Assembly (NCBI RefSeq): GCF_033949425.1
Contig: NZ_JAXAVX010000001.1
Span: forward strand, 992,001 to 1,056,000
Source of the DNA: Patulibacter brassicae
GTDB lineage: Bacteria; Actinomycetota; Thermoleophilia; Solirubrobacterales; Solirubrobacteraceae
Direction: 5' to 3'
Length of the DNA: 64,000 nucleotides
Below are positions 17,867-26,417 of the stretch, in pieces (positions within the stretch are counted from its first letter, which is position 1; every line of letters starts with the position of its first letter). Made by a program: the position numbers and the translations under genes. The notes beneath the pieces are model-generated. The model was not told the DNA's origin, searched no databases, and worked only from the letters and a program-made list of their open reading frames with translations.

Positions 17867-17948
17867 CCAGCCCAACGCCGAGCCACCCTCGTGCCGATCC
17901 ACGAGGACGAGACCCGACCGACCGACGACCCGAGGGACCGCGGAACGG

Positions 17949-18254
17949 CTAGCGCCGGCGGCGCCCGCCGCGCCCGGTGATCTTCGCCCCCGCGGCGGTG
18001 ATCGCGGCGCGCTTGCCGAACTGCTTCAGGTCGAGCTTCAGCGCGAGCTCCTTCAGCTCGTCCTGCTCCTTCGCGGTCAGCCGCGTCGGCACGCCCTTGC
18101 TCTGCTTCAGCAGCGCGGTCACGCGCTTGCGCTCGCGCGGCGTCAGCTGGGTGTTCCAGTGGTCGCGGGACTCGCGCAGGAGGTCCAGCACGAGGAGCCA
18201 CGGCACGGCGCGCCGTGCGGCGACGTGCTTCGTCCGGCGAAGGGGGAGGCGCAT
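17949..18254 (-). CDS. Small basic protein of unknown function (101 aa)
   Basis: A 101-residue, Lys/Arg/Leu-rich protein. The middle (TPRERKRVTALLKQSKGVPTR) and the following TAKEQDELKELALKLDLKQF predict two amphipathic helices; the tail ends GRGGRRRR. No known domain. Coding status is supported by consistent G/C third positions, a stop at the edge of the noncoding region and a -10 box 7 nt before the ATG. Nucleic-acid or ribosome association is plausible from the charge but is not shown. Confidence 0.75.
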   Translation of the reverse strand: MRLPLRRTKHVAARRAVPWLLVLDLLRESRDHWNTQLTPRERKRVTALLKQSKGVPTRLTAKEQDELKELALKLDLKQFGKRAAITAAGAKITGRGGRRRR

Positions 18255-18261
18255 GCCACCC

Positions 18262-18267
18262 AGGCTA
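18262..18267 (-). promoter_or_regulatory. -10 box, leaderless type
   Basis: TAGCCT on the minus strand, 7 nt before the ATG of the 101-residue protein. Confidence 0.5.
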
Positions 18268-18320
18268 CGCGCCGGCGCTGAACGCCGCCTGAGGGGGGCG
18301 ATCCCGCCCGCCGGCGGCGA

Positions 18321-19622
<1,302 letters not shown>

Positions 19623-19667
19623 GTGGGTGCCTGCTCCTCTCGCTCGTCGCCGCCGGACCGGAAGGCG

Positions 19668-20252
19668 CTAGGCCTTGTCGATCACCCGGTCGATGATCCC
19701 GTAGGCCTTGGCCTCCTCGGGATCCATGAAGTAGTCGCGCTCGGTGTCCTGCTTGACCTTCTCCAGCGGGGTGCCCGAGTGCGTGGAGATGATCTGGTCG
19801 AGCTTTCCACGCAGCTCGATGATCTCCTTCGCGTGGATGTCCACGTCGGTCGCCTGACCCTGGAACCCGGAGCTCACCTGGTGGATGAGGATCTTCGAGT
19901 TCGGCAGCGACATCCGCTTGCCCGGCGCGCCGCCGGCGAGGATCACGGCGCCCATCGACATCGCGATCCCGACGCAGATCGTCCGCACCTGCGGCTTGAT
20001 GAACTGCATCGTGTCGTAGATCGCGAGACCCGCGTACACCGACCCGCCGGGCGAGTTGATGTAGAGCGAGATGTCCTTGTCCTCGTCGTCGCTGGCGAGG
20101 TGCAGCAGCTGCGCGACGATGAGGTTCGCGATCTGGTCGTCGACCGGGGTCCCGAGGAAGATGATCCGCTCGTTGAGCAGCCGGCTGTAGATGTCGAACG
20201 CGCGCTCGCCGCGCGACGTCTGCTCGACGACCATCGGGACCATGGGACTCAT
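19668..20252 (-). CDS. clpP: ClpP, proteolytic subunit
   Basis: A 194-residue serine peptidase of the Clp protease. The catalytic Ser99 is in GIAMSMGA, His124 in ILIHQ, and the Asp lies about residue 173 (DRDYFMDPEEA region). The start was chosen as the first ATG of the frame within the conserved N-terminus (20252); two further in-frame ATGs follow at codons 4 and 7. Only one clpP is visible here although many Actinobacteria carry two. Upstream lies a leader of about 90 nt with a small hairpin. Confidence 0.97.
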   Translation of the reverse strand: MSPMVPMVVEQTSRGERAFDIYSRLLNERIIFLGTPVDDQIANLIVAQLLHLASDDEDKDISLYINSPGGSVYAGLAIYDTMQFIKPQVRTICVGIAMSMGAVILAGGAPGKRMSLPNSKILIHQVSSGFQGQATDVDIHAKEIIELRGKLDQIISTHSGTPLEKVKQDTERDYFMDPEEAKAYGIIDRVIDKA

Positions 20253-20340
20253 GCGGGAACTCGCCTCTCGGTGTACTTCGGATGCTCGTGGGACGGCAGG
20301 TGGGCAGCGCCGCGAGCCGGGGGTCGAACGACCCGGGCGG

Positions 20341-20346
20341 AGCCTA
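20341..20346 (-). promoter_or_regulatory. Candidate -10 box of clpP
   Basis: TAGGCT on the minus strand would give a leader of roughly 85 nt. The leader contains a short hairpin at 20321-20334 (GGGTCG-AA-CGACCC). Confidence 0.4.
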
Positions 20347-20509
20347 CCAACCGGGCTGCGCGGCCCAGCCGGGCCGAGGGCTCGCGAGGACCGATCGACG
20401 AGCCGCCGGCCGCGCGCACCCGCGGCGTCCGCCACGGGACGCGTCCGGCCGACGGACCCGGACCGGATCGTGGGGTGCGACGCGGGCCGCAGCCCGTCGT
20501 CGGGGTCCG

Positions 20510-21961
20510 CTAGTCCTCGTCGGAGCCGGCGTCGTCGCCGGCCTCGGCAGCGGCGGCCTCGGCGGCCGCGCGCTCCTCGGCGACCCACGGGCGGCCGCCG
20601 GTGTCCTCCTCGTCGCCCGGCACGGGCGTCCAGAGCAGGCCCTTGGCCTTCGCGTCCTCGACGCTCACCGCCGTGGCGCGCTCGACGAGGCGCTCGATCG
20701 CCTGCTGCTCGGCGACGTCGGAGACGAGCTCGTCGCGGTGCCCCTGCTTGTCGAGGCGCTTGAGCAGCTTCTCGGGGGTCGTGCCCTGCTGGGCGGCCGG
20801 CGCGCTGAGCGCGGAGAGCAGGTCGCCCTCGGCCGGCTGGATGTCCTCGGCGGCGACGAAGGCGACGACCGCGGCCTCGCGGCGGAGGCTGCGAGCGGCC
20901 TCCGGGCGGGCCTCGGCGACGACCTCCTCCTCGGTCTTGCCGGTCATCTGGAAGTACAGCTCGCGGGAGATGCCCTGGTGCGAGAGCTGGTGCAGCGTGC
21001 GGTCCAGCAGCTCGCCGGCGCGGGCCTCGGCCAGCGAGTCGGGGATCTCGACCTCGGCCTGCAGGGCGAGGGTGTCGATGACCGCCTCGCGGAACTCGCG
21101 CTCGATGGCGGCCTCGTCCTGCTCCTTCAGGCGCTCGCCGATCTCCTCGCGCAGCTCGGCCAGGGTGTCGGTGCCGGCCGCGGACTCGGCGAAGGCGTCG
21201 TCGAGCTCCGGCAGGCGGCGCTCCTGGACGTCGTGGACGGTGACGGTGAAGACCGCCTCGGCGCCCTGGAGGTGCTCGGCGCCGTAGTCGTCCGGGAACG
21301 TCACCCGGACCTCGCGCTCCTCGTCCTTCCTCGCGCCCTGCAGCTGGTCCTCGAAGCCGGGGATGAGGCGGCCCGAGCCGAGCTCGATGAGCTGGTCGCG
21401 ACCGGACCCGCCGTCGAACTCCTCGCCGTCGATGCGGCCGACGAAGCTCACGAGGACGGTGTCGCCCTCGGCGGCCTCGCGGTCGACCGACTCGAGCTTC
21501 GCCTGGCGCTCGCGCAGCTGCTCGAGCTCGGCGTCGATCCGCGCGTCGTCGGCCTGGGGCTCGCGACGGCCGACCTCCAGGGAGGAGACGTCGCCGAGCG
21601 TGGCGACGGGGCGGACGCCGATCTCGAAGTCGAAGGTGATCGCCTCGCCCGCGCTCGGCGTCTCGCCGATGTGCAGGTGCGGCTCGCCGACGGTCGAGAT
21701 GCCCGCGTCCTCGACGGCGGCCTGCAGCCACTCGCCGATCGACCGCCGCAGCGCCTCGTCCAGCACGGTCTCGCGCCCGTAGCGGCGCAGGACGACGGGG
21801 GGCGGGACCTTGCCCTTGCGGAAGCCGGGGACGCGGAGGTCGCGCCCGAGGATCTTGGCCGTGTCCAGGAGCGCCTGCTCGACGGCCTTCGGGGTCACCT
21901 CGGCCTCGACCTTGACGCGGGACTCGGGAAGCTCGGTGACGGTCGTCGTGACGGTGGACAT
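20510..21961 (-). CDS. tig: Trigger factor
   Basis: A 483-residue ribosome-associated chaperone with prolyl isomerase domain. The ribosome-binding signature region is recognisable as VPGFRKGKVP, followed by a PPIase (FKBP-like) domain with VLVSFVGRIDGEEFDGG and a helical C-terminal domain. The tail is unusually Asp/Glu/Ala-rich, ending GDDAGSDED. ATG at 21961 is preferred over an ATG four codons upstream because it begins the conserved region. The order tig-clpP-clpX is conserved in many bacteria and links nascent chain folding with degradation. Confidence 0.97.
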   Translation of the reverse strand: MSTVTTTVTELPESRVKVEAEVTPKAVEQALLDTAKILGRDLRVPGFRKGKVPPPVVLRRYGRETVLDEALRRSIGEWLQAAVEDAGISTVGEPHLHIGETPSAGEAITFDFEIGVRPVATLGDVSSLEVGRREPQADDARIDAELEQLRERQAKLESVDREAAEGDTVLVSFVGRIDGEEFDGGSGRDQLIELGSGRLIPGFEDQLQGARKDEEREVRVTFPDDYGAEHLQGAEAVFTVTVHDVQERRLPELDDAFAESAAGTDTLAELREEIGERLKEQDEAAIEREFREAVIDTLALQAEVEIPDSLAEARAGELLDRTLHQLSHQGISRELYFQMTGKTEEEVVAEARPEAARSLRREAAVVAFVAAEDIQPAEGDLLSALSAPAAQQGTTPEKLLKRLDKQGHRDELVSDVAEQQAIERLVERATAVSVEDAKAKGLLWTPVPGDEEDTGGRPWVAEERAAAEAAAAEAGDDAGSDED

Positions 21962-21972
21962 GAGGATCGGCA

Positions 21973-21978
21973 ACGATA
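21973..21978 (-). promoter_or_regulatory. -10 box of tig, very short leader
   Basis: TATCGT on the minus strand, 11 nt before the tig ATG, predicting a 5' leader of about 4-5 nt. Confidence 0.45.
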
Positions 21979-21985
21979 GCTCGCG

Positions 21986-22135
21986 ATGCCGGATCGAGCG
22001 CCCTCGCCACTGGACCGCGCGCTGCTGGCGCTCGTCTCGGGGCCCGTGGGCCAGGTCGTCGGCGTGGCGCTGGACGTCGGCGCGTTCGCGGCCGGTGCGC
22101 TGCGCGAGCGGCTCCGACCGGCGCCGCGTCGCTGA
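21986..22135 (+). CDS. Small hypothetical protein (49 aa)
   Basis: A 49-codon frame beginning MPDRAPSPLDRALLALV and ending in a basic RLRPAPRR tail, with a Val/Gly/Ala-rich middle. About 43 of 49 codons end in G or C, which supports coding. It is divergent from tig with only 24 nt between the two start codons and has no visible ribosome binding site. No homology is recognised; it could also be chance in GC-rich sequence. Confidence 0.4.
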   Translation: MPDRAPSPLDRALLALVSGPVGQVVGVALDVGAFAAGALRERLRPAPRR

Positions 22136-22172
22136 CGGGGAGCGGGCGCCGGCCGACGCCCGAGCAGGCGCG

Positions 22173-22203
22173 CGGCCGGCGGAGGGTCACGCTCCGCCGG
22201 CCG
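22173..22203. terminator. 12-bp stem-loop
   Basis: CGGCCGGCGGAG and CTCCGCCGGCCG pair perfectly around a 7-nt loop. It lies between the plus-strand small gene ending at 22135 and the minus-strand gene ending at 22342, and could serve either. Confidence 0.6.
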
Positions 22204-22311
22204 TGCGCGTGGGTGGGGCGCCTCGTGCCCGAGCGGTGCGCTCCGGGCGGGCGTGCCCCACGCGCCGCGGGCGCCGTCCCCCCGGCGCTCCCGCGACGCG
22301 TCTGCGACCTC

Positions 22312-22333
22312 GGGTCGTCCCGCGGGACGACCC
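22312..22333. terminator. Perfect 22-nt palindrome after the exported-protein gene
   Basis: GGGTCGTCCC and GGGACGACCC flank GC; the stem forms 8 nt beyond the stop codon at 22342. No U tract, as for other hairpins of this genome. Confidence 0.6.
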
Positions 22334-22341
22334 TCAGGCGG

Positions 22342-23091
22342 TCAGCAGTTGATGGTCAGGGCGAACTGCCGGTCGGCCGCCTCGCCCTGGTTGTTCTGCG
22401 TGAAGACCCGCAGCTGGTTGGCGCCCACCGGCTGGATCGCCGCCTGCGCGCCCGGAGCGTCGCCGTAGGCGGTGACGTTCGGCACGCACTTCGTGATGTC
22501 CGCGTCGGCGGTCACGAGGTACTTGCCGGTCCCCTCGCGCGCGGAGGCCGACAGGCCGCGCTGGTTCGCGAGCGCGCCCTCGGCGTTCACGACGCCCATC
22601 TTCGTGCGCGAGACGGCCTCGTCGACGATCTGCTGCGCGTCCTTGCCGTCGACGCGGTCGGCGTTCAGGCCGGTCGCGACGCCGGTGGCGTTCGTCGTGA
22701 ACGGGCGCGAGGCGTCCTTGTCGGTGGCGTTCGTCGTGATCGTGCCGCCCGACTCGCCGCGGAAGCGGAAGTTGAACGCCTGGCCGTTGTTGAGGTTCGC
22801 GGCCTCGATGCAGCCCTTGCCGCTGGCGGGCGCGCGGCAGCCGTAGATCGCGCCGCCGCCGGTGCCCTTGTTGGACTGGCGGGTGCCGAAGTCGCCGTTG
22901 GAGGCGATGATCTGGGTCTCGCTGGACAGCGAGCGGCCGTTCGCGGGGTTGCGCTCGCCCGCGCGGACGTTGCTGCCCTCGCCGGCGCCGGTGGCGATCG
23001 GCGTGGCGACGGCGGCCGCCGCACCGGCGGCGACGAGGACGGTGGCGACGCGCGCACCGGTGGCGCGCGGAAGGGTCCGGAAGCGGGACAT
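22342..23091 (-). CDS. Exported protein of unknown function
   Basis: A 249-residue protein with an N-terminal signal peptide (basic MSRFRTLPRATGAR, hydrophobic Val/Ala core, Ala-rich cleavage area near residue 36). The mature part is Asn/Gly/Ala-rich and contains GLNADRVDGKDAQQIVDEA, a motif common in actinobacterial surface or secreted proteins, and several cysteines (YGCRAP, KGC, TKC, INC) that could form disulfides. A strong Shine-Dalgarno sequence AGGAGG precedes the ATG at good spacing. The upstream leader is about 100 nt. Function unknown. Confidence 0.85.
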   Translation of the reverse strand: MSRFRTLPRATGARVATVLVAAGAAAAVATPIATGAGEGSNVRAGERNPANGRSLSSETQIIASNGDFGTRQSNKGTGGGAIYGCRAPASGKGCIEAANLNNGQAFNFRFRGESGGTITTNATDKDASRPFTTNATGVATGLNADRVDGKDAQQIVDEAVSRTKMGVVNAEGALANQRGLSASAREGTGKYLVTADADITKCVPNVTAYGDAPGAQAAIQPVGANQLRVFTQNNQGEAADRQFALTINC

Positions 23092-23287
23092 GGAGTCTCC
23101 TCCTGCGGTTGGGGGTCTCGGCCGCGCGACGGAGCCGCCGGTCGCGCTCTTGGGGGGAGGCGAGCCGGGGCTTGGGGACCGCCGCGCGCGGTCAGAGGTA
23201 GGAACCGGCCCGCCGACGGGAAGTTGCGGTCGGGGTCCGCTGCACGAGATCTCCCACGGCCCGCGGGCCGCGGGACCCCGGAACGAC

Positions 23288-23313
23288 CGACGGCGTCCCG
23301 GGGGACGCCGTCG
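23288..23313. terminator. Stem-loop after the tRNA genes
   Basis: CGACGGCGTCC and GGACGCCGTCG (11 bp) flank a 4-nt loop, 29 nt downstream of the tRNA-His 3' end on the minus strand. Confidence 0.6.
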
Positions 23314-23341
23314 CAGGAGGCCGGCCGATGCCGGCGCGAGG

Positions 23342-23415
23342 GGCGAACGACGGGATTCGAACCCGCGACCGCCTGGACCACAACCAGGAGCTCTACCGAC
23401 TGAGCTACGTCCGCC
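23342..23415 (-). tRNA. tRNA-His(GTG)
   Basis: Read on the minus strand this folds into a complete cloverleaf: acceptor GCGGACG pairs with CGTTCGC (one G-U), the D arm contains GCTCAGTCGGTAGAGC, the anticodon loop is TTGTGGT giving GTG, and the T arm is CGGGTTCGAATCCCG. An encoded extra G before position 1 facing C73 is the histidine identity feature. CCA is not encoded. Confidence 0.97.
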
Positions 23416-23506
23416 GCGCGCGGTCAAGGGTACAGGCCGCCGCCGCGGATGCGTGCTCCGCCACCAGCCCGTTCCGGGCGCCGCCGTGGCCGCGACGATC
23501 CGGCAG

Positions 23507-23580
23507 CGCCCCCGGGTGGATTCGAACCACCGACCGGCGGATTAGAAGGCCGCTGCTCTATCCAGCTGAGCTACGGGGGC
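23507..23580 (-). tRNA. tRNA-Arg(TCT)
   Basis: Minus-strand cloverleaf with acceptor GCCCCCG/CGGGGGC, D arm GCTCAGCTGGATAGAGC, anticodon loop CTTCTAA (anticodon TCT) and T arm GGTGGTTCGAATCCACC. The anticodon stem GCGGC/TCCGC has a C-T mismatch next to the loop (31-39). CCA is not encoded. It is 91 nt upstream of tRNA-His in the same direction. Confidence 0.93.
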
Positions 23581-23645
23581 GAGTGGCCGCACGGTAGTCG
23601 ATGGGCCGGCCCGTCCGGGTCGCCGGGCGGCGCGGCCGCCCGCGG

Positions 23646-24332
23646 TCAGTCGCGAGGGCGCTCGGCGTCGCGCCCGGCCCGGTCGGGCGTCGTGCGGAAG
23701 ACGCTGTCCCACCACGGGGAGCTGATGCCGAAGCCGCGGGTGTCGTCCTGGAAGTGATGACGCATGTGGAGCTCCCGCAGCCAGCGGCCCACGCGCGTGC
23801 GCGGCCGGCGATGGTGCAGGTGGTGGTGCGTCGTGTCGTAGACGAGGTACCCGAGCACGAAGCCGGCGCCGAGCGCCAGCCCGTCGGCGGTGCCGAGCAG
23901 GCCGACGAACGCCAGCACGAAGAGGGTGAGCCCCGGCACGGAGACCGCCGGCGGCATGACGAGCCGCAGCGGATCGTTGGGGTGGTCGTGGTGAACGCCG
24001 TGGACCATCCAGTGGAGGCGGGCGCCGAGCCCCTCCTCCGGCTCGAAGTGGAAGGCGACCCGGTGGGTCCAGTACTCCACGAGGCCCCAGAGCACGAACC
24101 CGCCGACGGCGAACGCCACGAGCGCGGTCGTCGACGCGCCGTGGTGGTCGGCGGCGAGCACGAGGAGGACGATCGCCGGCGCGAAGAGCACGAGCGGGAC
24201 CGCCGGGTGCACGCGCGTGAAGCGGTCGATCAGCGGCGTGCGGAACATCGGCGGCGACGCGCGCAGCACGTCCGACCGTCGTGCCTCGCCGCTCGGTGGG
24301 CGCCGGGCGCCGGGCTCCTCCAACGTCGACAC
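23646..24332 (-). CDS. Fatty acid hydroxylase / sterol desaturase family membrane protein
   Basis: A 228-residue integral membrane di-iron protein. Histidine clusters in the order expected for the family are WTHRVAFHF, HGVHHDHP, TTHHHLHH and HMRHHF, with about four hydrophobic helices between them. Compact bacterial members hydroxylate fatty acyl chains or carotenoids. GTG at 24332 is chosen because AAGGA lies 7 nt upstream; the frame is open further upstream without conservation. It is next to tRNA genes and has no obvious operon partner, but lipid genes (cfa operon, WS/DGAT) occur nearby. Confidence 0.9.
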   Translation of the reverse strand: MSTLEEPGARRPPSGEARRSDVLRASPPMFRTPLIDRFTRVHPAVPLVLFAPAIVLLVLAADHHGASTTALVAFAVGGFVLWGLVEYWTHRVAFHFEPEEGLGARLHWMVHGVHHDHPNDPLRLVMPPAVSVPGLTLFVLAFVGLLGTADGLALGAGFVLGYLVYDTTHHHLHHRRPRTRVGRWLRELHMRHHFQDDTRGFGISSPWWDSVFRTTPDRAGRDAERPRD

Positions 24333-24448
24333 GGCCCCATCCTTGCACGCCGGCGGACCGGCCCGACGCGACTGCCCCATCGCCCGCCACGAGCGGCTGC
24401 GCGCCATCCTTCGCGCTCCGGGAGCGGCCGGGGCCCCGGAGACGACGA

Positions 24449-24477
24449 CGGGGCGCGGCCGCAGCGGCCGCGCCCCG
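24449..24477. terminator. 12-bp hairpin downstream of the peroxiredoxin
   Basis: CGGGGCGCGGCC and GGCCGCGCCCCG enclose a 5-nt loop, 40 nt past the peroxiredoxin stop codon and upstream of the hydroxylase gene. No U tract. Confidence 0.7.
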
Positions 24478-24516
24478 TGGGACGTCGTGGGTCGCGCGCG
24501 GGGCGCGACGGGCGGG

Positions 24517-25149
24517 TCAGGCCTGCGGCTGCTTCGTCTTGCGCAGGTACGGCTTGATCGTCTCGTAGCCGGGGAAGAGCTCCTTGGCCTCCTCGTCGGA
24601 GACGGCCGGCGTGATGATCACGTCCTCGCCCTGCTGCCAGTCGGCCGGCGTGGCGAGCTTGTGCTTCGCGGTCAGCTGCAGCGAGTCGAGCACGCGCAGG
24701 ATCTCGTTGAAGTTGCGGCCCGTCGAGGCCGGGTACGTCAGCGTGAGCTTCAGCTTCTTGTCCGGGCCGATCACGAAGACCGAGCGGACCGTCTGCGTGT
24801 TCTCGGCGGCCGGCGGGATCATCCCGTAGAGGTCCGCCACCTTCCGGTCCGGGTCGCCGATCAGCGGGAACGCGGGACGGGCGCCCTGGGTCTCCTCGAT
24901 GTCGTCGGCCCACTTCTCGTGGTCCGCGACGCCGTCGACGGAGATCGCGATGATCTTCGTGTTGCGCTTCTCGAACTCCGGGGCGAGGCGGGCGGCCGCG
25001 CCGAGCTCGGTGGTGCAGACCGGCGTGAAGTCGGCCGGGTGGGAGAAGAGGATCCCCCAGCTGTCTCCGAGCCAGTCGTGGAACTGGATCTCGCCCTGCG
25101 TCGTCTGGGCCTGGAAATCGGGAGCGGTGTCCCCGAGCTGCAACGTCAT
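24517..25149 (-). CDS. Peroxiredoxin, 1-Cys (Prx6-type)
   Basis: A 210-residue thiol peroxidase that reduces hydrogen peroxide and alkyl hydroperoxides. The peroxidatic cysteine is in DFTPVCTTE; the long C-terminal domain with DWQQGEDVIITPAVSDEEA and FPGYETIKPYLR is characteristic of the Prx6 group. ATG at 25149 gives the usual MTLQLGDTAPDF start. The gene is monocistronic, ends in a strong hairpin and has an AT-rich upstream box resembling the one before trxB. A phosphotransferase gene is divergent. Confidence 0.96.
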   Translation of the reverse strand: MTLQLGDTAPDFQAQTTQGEIQFHDWLGDSWGILFSHPADFTPVCTTELGAAARLAPEFEKRNTKIIAISVDGVADHEKWADDIEETQGARPAFPLIGDPDRKVADLYGMIPPAAENTQTVRSVFVIGPDKKLKLTLTYPASTGRNFNEILRVLDSLQLTAKHKLATPADWQQGEDVIITPAVSDEEAKELFPGYETIKPYLRKTKQPQA

Positions 25150-25186
25150 TGGATCGAGCTCTCCGTAGAGGGAAGTCGGCGGTCGT

Positions 25187-25203
25187 CCCAAATACTGCCA
25201 AAT
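25187..25203 (-). promoter_or_regulatory. AT-rich box upstream of the peroxiredoxin gene
   Basis: The plus strand reads CCCAAATACTGCCAAAT, 38 nt before the peroxiredoxin ATG, in an otherwise GC-rich region. A closely similar sequence lies in front of trxB (31278-31295). It could be a promoter element or a shared operator. Confidence 0.45.
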
Positions 25204-25291
25204 CTCGTCCGGTTTCACGCATTCCAGCCGTAAGACGTCCCATTCCGATCGCGACGGGTGCGCGGGCGCCGCGGTCTGCGAGCGTCGTCGC

Positions 25292-26113
25292 ATGCCCGAT
25301 CCCGCGACGGCGACGGACGCGGCGGAGGCCGTCGCGCGAGCGCACGGCGTGCGCTGCGAGGAGGCCGTCCGGCTGCCCGGGGCGAGCAACGTGCTCGTGC
25401 ACCTGCGTCCGGCGCCGGTGGTCGCGCGCGTCATGACGGCGACCGCGCTCCTGCACGACGACGTCGCGACGTGGCTGCGGCGCGAGCTCGCGGTCGGCGC
25501 GTTCCTCGGGACCCGGGACCTCGCGATCCCGCCGTCGCCCCTCCTGCCGCCGGGGCCGCACCGCCACGCCGGGCTCTGGATGACCTTCTGGACGTTCGCC
25601 GAGCACGAGCCGGCGACCGCCCCTCCGCCGCCGCGCGAGCTCGGGGCGGCCCTGCGCGCGCTGCACGCGACGCTCGCGGAGTTCCCCGGTGCCCTCGGGC
25701 CGCTCGACGACGTGCGCGCGTGGCTGGACCGGCTCCTGGCGGGACTGCGACCGACGGCGGAGCTGCCCGCAGCGGAGCGCGACCGCCTCCGCGCGCGGCT
25801 CCACGCGCTGGCCCCGACCGCCTTCGCCGGCGCCGACGCGCAGCCGATCCACGGCGACGCCTCGGTGTCGAACCTCCTGCGGACGCCCGCCGGGCTGCGC
25901 TGGAACGACCTCGAGGACGCGTGCGTCGGCCCGCCCGCGTGGGACGTCGCCGGCCTCGTGCTCGACCTCCGCTCGCGCGGGGCGGACGAGGCGGACGTCG
26001 ATGCCTTCCTGCGGGCCTACGGGGGACCGGCGCTCGGCGAGCTCGCCGATGCCCTCGAGGCCCACGCGGTCTACGCGACGACCTGGCGCGCCTTCACCGC
26101 CCAGCGCCCCTGA
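25292..26113 (+). CDS. Aminoglycoside-phosphotransferase-like kinase
   Basis: A 273-residue protein of the APH/choline kinase fold. The catalytic loop is PIHGDASVSNLL (H-G-D-x4-N) and the metal-binding segment is WNDLEDACVGPPAWDVA, where the usual D-F/L-x-D is preserved as ND-x-ED. The N-lobe is short. The family includes small-molecule kinases with varied substrates, and nothing nearby fixes the substrate, so resistance should not be assumed. It is divergent from the peroxiredoxin gene; ATG at 25292 is the first of the frame. Confidence 0.88.
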   Translation: MPDPATATDAAEAVARAHGVRCEEAVRLPGASNVLVHLRPAPVVARVMTATALLHDDVATWLRRELAVGAFLGTRDLAIPPSPLLPPGPHRHAGLWMTFWTFAEHEPATAPPPPRELGAALRALHATLAEFPGALGPLDDVRAWLDRLLAGLRPTAELPAAERDRLRARLHALAPTAFAGADAQPIHGDASVSNLLRTPAGLRWNDLEDACVGPPAWDVAGLVLDLRSRGADEADVDAFLRAYGGPALGELADALEAHAVYATTWRAFTAQRP

Positions 26114-26116
26114 CGT

Positions 26117-26253
26117 CCCGGGGCCCGAACCGGGCCGGCCGGGGCAGGTGGGCGGTCCCTTCGCGGCCGGGGTCGCGTGAGGTCGGCCCGCCCCGGGATG
26201 CGAACCGGGGGCGGCCGGGGCGAGGTGGGCGGTCCTCTCCGCGGCCGGGGTTG
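26117..26253. repeat. Two near-identical 58-63 bp intergenic repeats next to tRNA-Pro
   Basis: Unit 1 (26117-26174) and unit 2 (26191-26253) share the order CCGGG, CGAACCGGG, CGGCCGGGGC, AGGTGGGCGGTCC and CGCGGCCGGGG, with 1-3 nt indels. The core GGTGGGC-GTCCC-TT-CGGCCGG also matches the tandem repeats at 16850-16880. The CGAACCGGG portion resembles the T arm of the adjacent tRNA-Pro. Confidence 0.65.
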
Positions 26254-26257
26254 TCAA

Positions 26258-26331
26258 TCGGGGCGGCCGGATTCGAACCGGCGACCCCCGGCACCCAAAG
26301 CCGGTGCGCTACCAGGCTGCGCCACGCCCCG
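26258..26331 (-). tRNA. tRNA-Pro(TGG)
   Basis: Minus-strand cloverleaf: acceptor CGGGGCG pairs with CGCCCCG, D arm GCGCAGCCTGGTAGCGC, anticodon loop TTTGGGT (anticodon TGG), T arm GCCGGTTCGAATCCGGC. CCA is not encoded, in line with the CCA-adding enzyme gene at 41738. Confidence 0.96.
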
Positions 26332-26417
26332 AGCTGGCCGGGGCAGTATAGGTCCGTCCGCGGATCGGGCGGTGCCATACTGGGTCTTCCTCCCTCCCTC
26401 ACGGAAGGTTCCCGACG

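Larger units (their letters stand above)
16772..17948. other. Orphan 1.2-kb region with no credible gene
   Basis: Between cfa (plus) and a small gene (minus). Open frames exist in every phase, but their products are low-complexity Pro/Arg/Ala or Trp/Gly-rich without any family signature, ribosome binding site or consistent codon usage. The left part carries imperfect 28-bp tandem repeats; from about 17240 to 17900 the plus strand is strongly C-rich and A-enriched, including a run of nine C at about 17541; near the right end is a perfect 25-bp inverted repeat. It may hold a noncoding RNA, a decayed gene or a structured terminator region. Confidence 0.6.

Noticed and set aside
17042..17980. A 312-codon plus-strand frame and several minus-strand frames in the orphan region
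   Set aside because: Low-complexity products, no ribosome binding site, codon usage unlike the neighbours, and overlap with the real gene at 17949.
25292..26113. Antibiotic resistance determinant
   Set aside because: The protein has the general APH fold only; nothing indicates an aminoglycoside or macrolide substrate and the context is housekeeping.
26117..26215. Additional tRNA genes suggested by CGAACC sequences
   Set aside because: No acceptor stem, D arm or anticodon arm can be formed around them.
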